A stretch of 64,000 nucleotides of DNA, taken from contig CAMOVZ010000002.1 of NCBI GenBank assembly GCA_946628045.1, positions 111,390 through 175,389 of the forward strand, given 5' to 3'. A program made the translations under genes and the position numbers. Below the pieces are notes generated by a model that had not been told where the DNA came from, searched no databases, and was given only the letters and a program-made list of their open reading frames with translations. Positions 59,519-64,000 of the stretch are shown piece by piece. Each line of letters starts with the position of its first letter. Within the stretch, counting starts at the first letter, position 1. The DNA is from an uncultured Caryophanales bacterium (GTDB lineage: Bacteria > Bacillota_I > Bacilli_A > RF39 > UBA660).

Positions 59519-61351
59519 CTACTTATCAATTTTATTCTTTTTACTCAATTCTTTTAATTCATTACTTATATATTTATCCATATCTTTTATATCATCTTTT
59601 ATAAAGATAACACTAATACTTTTAAATAGTATTTTTAAGTCCATAGTAAAAGAAACATTTTCAACGTACTTTAAATCATAATTGATTTTCTCAAATATAG
59701 TAATATTATTTCTACCATTAACTTGAGCCAATCCTATAATTCCAGGCCTTACACTATTTCTTTTCTTTTGCTTTTTATTAAATTTCTTATAATAATCCAC
59801 AATCCATGGTCTAGGGCCTACAATACTCATATCACCTTTTAATACATTAATAAATTGAGGCAACTCATCCATTGAACTATTTCTTAAAAATTTACCTATC
59901 TTAGTAATCTTCTTATTATTCATAGTTCTAAATTTCAATATATTAAATTCTTTTCCATATTTACCTGTTCTTTTTTGTTTATAAAATATTTCTTTCTTAT
60001 CTTCTAACTTTATTAATAATGAAATTATTAAAAATAATGGAGATAATATAATAATAAATATCAAAGATAATATAATATCAAATAATCTTTTAATATATTT
60101 TTTATATATAGTATTATCTTTATCACTTCTATCTATTAATAATCCTAAACTTATAAAAAATATAGGAGCTATTTCTATAACACTTATATTGAAAAATGCC
60201 TGTATTAAATAAGCAATAGGAGTTAGTAACAAATAATGATATTTTTTATAATTATTTTTAAATCCTATTAATAACACACTAATATAAAATAACAAATAAC
60301 TAATTAAAGCAAATATTCCTTCAGTTATTAATATTTGTAGAAACTCATTATGAGCTTTATCATACATATAAACTTTTATTATTAATGGTTTACTTCCAAA
60401 AGCAAAAAAGAAATTATCTATACCAACACCATGTACTAAATTTTTAGGAACTATTTTCATAGTTTCGGACCATATTTTAATTCTTCTAGTACCATAGTAT
60501 CCATCTACATTACCTTTAGCTATTTCTACTGTTTCATTCTTAGTTCTAATTAAATCATTTACTATTGTAGTATACCCAAATTGATTCATAATAAATGTAA
60601 TATTTATTACTAATATTAATACTACTAGTAATGAATTAATATTTTTATTTCTTATACAATAGAATATTAAATAAATAAGTATAAATATCAATCCAACAAC
60701 ACAACTAGTAGTATTACTTAATAATAATCCTATTAAAAATAATATAAATAAAATTATATAAATTATTCTCCTTTTCAAAGAACTATTCTCTATAAATAAC
60801 CCCAAAGAGTAACACAAACTAATAAGCATAATTATTCCAAAGAAATTAGGATTATATGTATATCCCGTAACCCACAATGTTTTATCATGAATTATAGTTT
60901 TTACAATATCCATATTCATAACTTGCAATAATCCATAAACTAATTCAGTTAATCCCATAACTAATATTGTATATACGATCATTTTTCTTTGTTCTTTAGG
61001 AATACAACTACTTATTAAAAATATTGAATAATAATAAAGTAACGATATCAAGCCTTCATACCTACCAGTAAATCCATATAAAGCCACATTACTTCGTATC
61101 GCAAATATTGTAGATATTACACCAAAAATAATCATCAATAATATAAAGAAATCATATATATGTAATTTTATTTTTTTTCTAATTAAAAGAACTATAAATA
61201 TAATAAAATTTAAAAATAATAAAGTACCATATAAACTTATAAAAGATTTATATTTTATAACTTCTGTATAAGAAAGATAACAACTAAAAAATATTAAAAC
61301 TATATTAACAATTAAATATATACTTAATACATTATCTTTAAATTTCTTCAT
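59519..61351 (-). CDS. Fusion of O-antigen ligase/polymerase-like membrane protein with initiating sugar-1-phosphate transferase
   Basis: 610 residues. Residues about 1-400 form ten or more helices with Wzy/WaaL-like features (TGYTYNPNFFGIIMLISLCY, HGVGIDNFFFAFG, DKAHNEFLQILITEGIF). Residues about 405-600 are a complete polyprenyl-phosphate sugar phosphotransferase (PF02397): RLFDIILSLIFIIILSP, FYKQKRTGKYGKEFNILKFR, DELPQFINVLKGDMSIVGPR, RPGIIGLAQVNGR. The PGT starts glycan assembly; the N-terminal half would polymerise or ligate at the end of it. The two are fused in frame with no stop. Upstream GT2 gene ends 9 bases before; AGGTGATTAC precedes the ATG. Confidence 0.87.
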   Translation of the reverse strand: MKKFKDNVLSIYLIVNIVLIFFSCYLSYTEVIKYKSFISLYGTLLFLNFIIFIVLLIRKKIKLHIYDFFILLMIIFGVISTIFAIRSNVALYGFTGRYEGLISLLYYYSIFLISSCIPKEQRKMIVYTILVMGLTELVYGLLQVMNMDIVKTIIHDKTLWVTGYTYNPNFFGIIMLISLCYSLGLFIENSSLKRRIIYIILFILFLIGLLLSNTTSCVVGLIFILIYLIFYCIRNKNINSLLVVLILVINITFIMNQFGYTTIVNDLIRTKNETVEIAKGNVDGYYGTRRIKIWSETMKIVPKNLVHGVGIDNFFFAFGSKPLIIKVYMYDKAHNEFLQILITEGIFALISYLLFYISVLLIGFKNNYKKYHYLLLTPIAYLIQAFFNISVIEIAPIFFISLGLLIDRSDKDNTIYKKYIKRLFDIILSLIFIIILSPLFLIISLLIKLEDKKEIFYKQKRTGKYGKEFNILKFRTMNNKKITKIGKFLRNSSMDELPQFINVLKGDMSIVGPRPWIVDYYKKFNKKQKKRNSVRPGIIGLAQVNGRNNITIFEKINYDLKYVENVSFTMDLKILFKSISVIFIKDDIKDMDKYISNELKELSKKNKIDK

Positions 61352-61359
61352 GTAATCAC

Positions 61360-62316
61360 CTATTTCTTTATTTTTAAATATATCTTAATAATAAATCTAT
61401 ACAATTTAGGACTTATTCTAAATATTAATAATTTTATCTTATCATTAAATCTAATATTAGTTCTTAATACTTTACAAGTATATAATTTTTTATATAAATC
61501 CAAAGCATTATTCTTATCTAAATGTTTATTAACATATTCGTTATTCATTACATATAAACTCATAATTAATAATAATAAACATATTTTATTTTCTATTAAA
61601 TCAGGATATAACTTATCTATATAATTATACCTTTCTATAGCAGCATCATATAAATCAATTGAATGTTTATAATTCTTTTTACCTAAAATACTATCACTAT
61701 GTCTGAAATAGAAATACTTTATTTGATTACTAAAAACTATTTTTTCACATTCTAATACTAATTTATAAGTTGTAACTACATCATTTATTATTCTATCTTC
61801 AAATCTAATATTATTAAATAGATTTCTATCAAATAATTTATTCCAAGTAGTCCCACTTCTATCGATAGTTAATAGAACTCTATTTAACATTTCCTCTTTA
61901 GTAAGAATTTTTATATATTCATCATCTTTTTTATATTTATAATTATAATCATATATATCTAAACATCTACAAGTAGCAAGTTTCACTCTATATTTTTTTA
62001 TTAATTTATATAAATACTCTATCGTATCTAATTCTATAAAATCATCAACATCTACAAAATATAAATATTTACCAGTACTATTATCTATTCCTATATTTCT
62101 AGATAAAGATAATCCCATATTTTTCTTATTATTAATTACTTTAATCCTTTTATCTTTATAACTATTTATAATATCTAAAGTATTATCACTTGATTTATCA
62201 TTTACTATTATTATTTCTATATTTTTATAAGTTTGATTAACTACACTATCTAAGCATTTTCTTATGTATTTTTCACCATTATATACATTAATAATTATAC
62301 TAATTAAATCATTCAT
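61360..62316 (-). CDS. Glycosyltransferase family 2 protein
   Basis: About 318 residues. SIIINVYNGEKYIRKCLDSV, VNDKSSDNTLDI and FVDVDDFIELD (DxD) define the GT-A domain; about 100 extra C-terminal residues are helical and of unknown role. ATG at 62316 (AGGTGATAT upstream) overlaps the preceding gene by 8 bases. Confidence 0.88.
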   Translation of the reverse strand: MNDLISIIINVYNGEKYIRKCLDSVVNQTYKNIEIIIVNDKSSDNTLDIINSYKDKRIKVINNKKNMGLSLSRNIGIDNSTGKYLYFVDVDDFIELDTIEYLYKLIKKYRVKLATCRCLDIYDYNYKYKKDDEYIKILTKEEMLNRVLLTIDRSGTTWNKLFDRNLFNNIRFEDRIINDVVTTYKLVLECEKIVFSNQIKYFYFRHSDSILGKKNYKHSIDLYDAAIERYNYIDKLYPDLIENKICLLLLIMSLYVMNNEYVNKHLDKNNALDLYKKLYTCKVLRTNIRFNDKIKLLIFRISPKLYRFIIKIYLKIKK

Positions 62317-63073
62317 ATATATCACCTAAATAACTTTTAGATCCAGCTAACATAATTTTTAAAGCTTTAAAAAATTTAATATTAGTAAATAATTCTCTAT
62401 GTCTTAATAAATATTGAAGAATTAAAATATGTCTTATTTTTTTATTAATAGCTGTGAATAGTGCACCTTTATCAAAGAAATATTTTTCATCATATCCTTT
62501 AAACCAAGTGGATTTCATATGATTAACTACACCAATATTTCTAGTACTAGAATATATCTTTAATCCCTTATTTAAACATTCCACTAAAAATAAAGAATCT
62601 TCCCCACTACTATATTTAGCTCCAGCACCAAACATATTATTAAATTTAATATTACTTACACTTTTTCTCCTAAAAGCAATTCTACAAGAAGAAAAACTAA
62701 GTATATTATAAAAATGTAGTTTTTTATTTTTTTTATTTAGTTTTATTTTTCTATTAGGACTATCTATATTAAATATAATAACATCCGCATCTTTATTATT
62801 TTCAAATTCAGAAATAATAGTTTTTTCATAATCAGTATTATAAATAACATCATCATCACAAAGTATTATTATATCTTCACTTAACTTAGTTAAACCTAGA
62901 TTTCTACTATTAGATAAACCAGTATCTTTAGATGAATATATATTAAAGTTTTTATACACAGAAAAATCATTCTTTCCACATTGATTTATTACTGTACATT
63001 TACTAGTAATATTCATCAAAGAAAGATCTTTTTTCTTTAAATTCATAACCGATAATAATACTTCTAGTTTCAT
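62309..63073 (-). CDS. Glycosyltransferase family 2-like protein
   Basis: 254 residues. It starts differently from the classic GT2 but contains GLSNSRNLGLTKLSEDIIIL and CDDDVIYN (DxD), and later AGAKYSSGEDSLFLVECL, the acceptor-binding ED. Probably the first gene of a three-gene unit with 61360 and the fusion gene. AGGAG precedes the ATG. Confidence 0.82.
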   Translation of the reverse strand: MKLEVLLSVMNLKKKDLSLMNITSKCTVINQCGKNDFSVYKNFNIYSSKDTGLSNSRNLGLTKLSEDIIILCDDDVIYNTDYEKTIISEFENNKDADVIIFNIDSPNRKIKLNKKNKKLHFYNILSFSSCRIAFRRKSVSNIKFNNMFGAGAKYSSGEDSLFLVECLNKGLKIYSSTRNIGVVNHMKSTWFKGYDEKYFFDKGALFTAINKKIRHILILQYLLRHRELFTNIKFFKALKIMLAGSKSYLGDIYE

Positions 63074-63100
63074 ATAAATCTCCTAAAATTATTATACAAT

Positions 63101-63131
63101 AAAAAAAGAACTTTTTAAAAGTTCTTTTTTA
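63101..63131 (-). terminator. Intrinsic terminator overlapping a stop codon
   Basis: Hairpin AAAGAACTT / AAGTTCTTT with A-run and T-run on both sides; it ends the surface gene at 63129. Confidence 0.8.
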
Positions 63132-64000
63132 ATAACGAATTATTGTAACTTCAGAATCAAACGTATTCAAGTAATCAGGATCATTATCATAATAATCTGC
63201 TGCTGTTGGTAAAGAAACTGATATTAAATTATTCTCATCGAATGCATACTCACCTAGTTTTCTAACATTTGAAGGTATAGTTACACTTCCAACTAAATTA
63301 TTTCTAGAAAAAGCGCCATAGCCAATATATTCCAATTGTGAACCATTTTCAAATGTCAATGTATTATTTGAACCACTATCACTAAATGCATAATAAAATG
63401 CACGATTATCAATTTTCTTAAATTGTTTTGGAATAACTAGATTTTCAAATGTATTAGCAAATTCGAAAGCTTCATCCATAATATAATATGTTTTTGGGAA
63501 TTCAGGTAAACTAGTTACTGTTGTTCTAACTGCACTAGCATCTTCTGTTTTAGCAAATAAACAACTTATAGTTGTAAATGGAATAAACTTAGTATCTCCA
63601 GCAAATAATATATATGCTGGAACTGTAGTAGTCCATTCACCATTTACTATAGTTTCAGATGCAGTAGCCATTGAAACATAACCGCTACATTCTCCTAATA
63701 CTGCGTATGCCTTGTTTGTTTCACTATCTATTTCTTTTGAATATGTCTTACTTGTATTACTAAATTTATCAGTTCCAATCCATGCATTTAAATTAAGAAC
63801 ATTTCCATCTATATCGATTGCTATATCTTCATTAGCTACATCTTGTTGCGGATTTCTATGAGTACCTGGATCTCCTACGATTTCATTCATTATTGCAACT
63901 ACTTCAGGAGAAACATCTGCATAATCATCGTCATCACCAGATATACTTTGTCCATATTCTACTTTAAAATCAAATGTATGAGTAACATCTCCTACTTGAT
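63129..64000 (-). CDS. Surface protein, TasA-like family with BspA/LRR_5 C-terminus (5' end beyond window)
   Basis: The frame stays open to the window edge, giving at least 290 codons; a Met codon at 63890 is internal. The first residues, FDFKVEYGQSISG, match the YGQA block that ends the TasA-like module in 43255 and 53494, so this is a fourth family member. The C-terminal 120 residues are LRR_5-type: KTYYIMDEAFEFANTFENLV, FKKIDNRAFYYAF, LEYIGYGAFSRNNLV and VRKLGEYAFDENNL. The N-terminal leader and promoter lie to the right of the window. Confidence 0.82.
   Translation of the reverse strand, partial: QVGDVTHTFDFKVEYGQSISGDDDDYADVSPEVVAIMNEIVGDPGTHRNPQQDVANEDIAIDIDGNVLNLNAWIGTDKFSNTSKTYSKEIDSETNKAYAVLGECSGYVSMATASETIVNGEWTTTVPAYILFAGDTKFIPFTTISCLFAKTEDASAVRTTVTSLPEFPKTYYIMDEAFEFANTFENLVIPKQFKKIDNRAFYYAFSDSGSNNTLTFENGSQLEYIGYGAFSRNNLVGSVTIPSNVRKLGEYAFDENNLISVSLPTAADYYDNDPDYLNTFDSEVTIIRY

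Noticed and set aside
55981..63073. Recently acquired genomic island (polysaccharide locus)
   Set aside because: Base composition and codon use look like the neighbours; no integrase, repeats or tRNA junction found.
1..64000. Mollicute genetic code with TGA as Trp
   Set aside because: Trp residues in conserved motifs use TGG and several genes end in TGA at the expected place.

Overview
The window is AT-rich, densely coded chromosomal DNA of a Bacillota lineage in the Bacilli sense. It uses the standard code: TGG encodes Trp and TGA acts as a stop. Nearly every gene lies on the minus strand; only four plus-strand genes were found. Gene order is Bacillus-like at several points: sigF-spoVAC-spoVAD-spoVAE, miaB-ricA-cotE, priA-fmt-rlmN-prpC-prkC-rsgA-rpe, uppS-cdsA-rseP, rpsP-khpA and scpA-scpB. 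CotE, SpoVA proteins and a SigF-type sigma factor point to an endospore former or a recent descendant of one. The style of the surface proteins and the anaerobic ribonucleotide reductase suggest an uncultured, strictly anaerobic gut lineage (an RF39- or Erysipelotrichia-like Bacillus relative). That placement is inference.

Layout, left to right. 1-8.3 kb: two phosphodiester-glycosidase paralogues, a DUF6273-like membrane protein, a small two-helix membrane protein, and a 1269-residue protein with a type IV prepilin-like N-terminus and tandem Ig/cadherin-like repeats. 8.3-10.4 kb: an Alg13/Alg14-like glycosyltransferase pair and a GT4 enzyme. 10.4-18.3 kb: a Pro/Val/Ala-repeat membrane protein, RNA-modification enzymes, a four-gene operon with two catalytically degenerate SipW-like signal peptidases, tRNA-Leu, scpAB and a TasA/camelysin-like surface protein. 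18.4-22.3 kb: an RNHCP protein, class B sortase with a coupled 39-residue membrane peptide, spoVACDE and sigF with Spo0A-type boxes upstream. 22.3-22.65 kb: a probable type I toxin-antitoxin module. 22.6-26.6 kb: dut, nrdDG and a divergent Crp/Fnr regulator sharing an operator. 26.6-50.4 kb: conserved housekeeping clusters interleaved with surface proteins. 50.4-55.8 kb: cotE, ricA, miaB, a BspA-like LRR protein and an ankyrin protein. 56-63 kb: a surface polysaccharide locus with flippase, four glycosyltransferases and an unusual polymerase/ligase-phosphoglycosyltransferase fusion. The right end cuts a further TasA-like/LRR surface gene.

Three threads join the genes. (1) Surface biology: at least four proteins share a hydrophobic leader and a TasA/camelysin-like core with variable C-termini (DUF6273 or LRR). 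At least three have their own strong sigma-A promoters and a common leader. (2) Sporulation: sigF with upstream 0A boxes, spoVA and cotE. (3) Compact transcription units: stop codons lie inside terminator hairpins, and promoters are built into or against terminators.

The strongest candidates for undescribed biology are the type I toxin-antitoxin module beside sigF, the Wzy-like/PGT fusion, the giant pseudopilin adhesins, the paired inactive SipW homologues, and the junction near 31.9 kb where a terminator arm doubles as the next gene's Shine-Dalgarno. All family assignments come from reading motifs by eye, without database searches.
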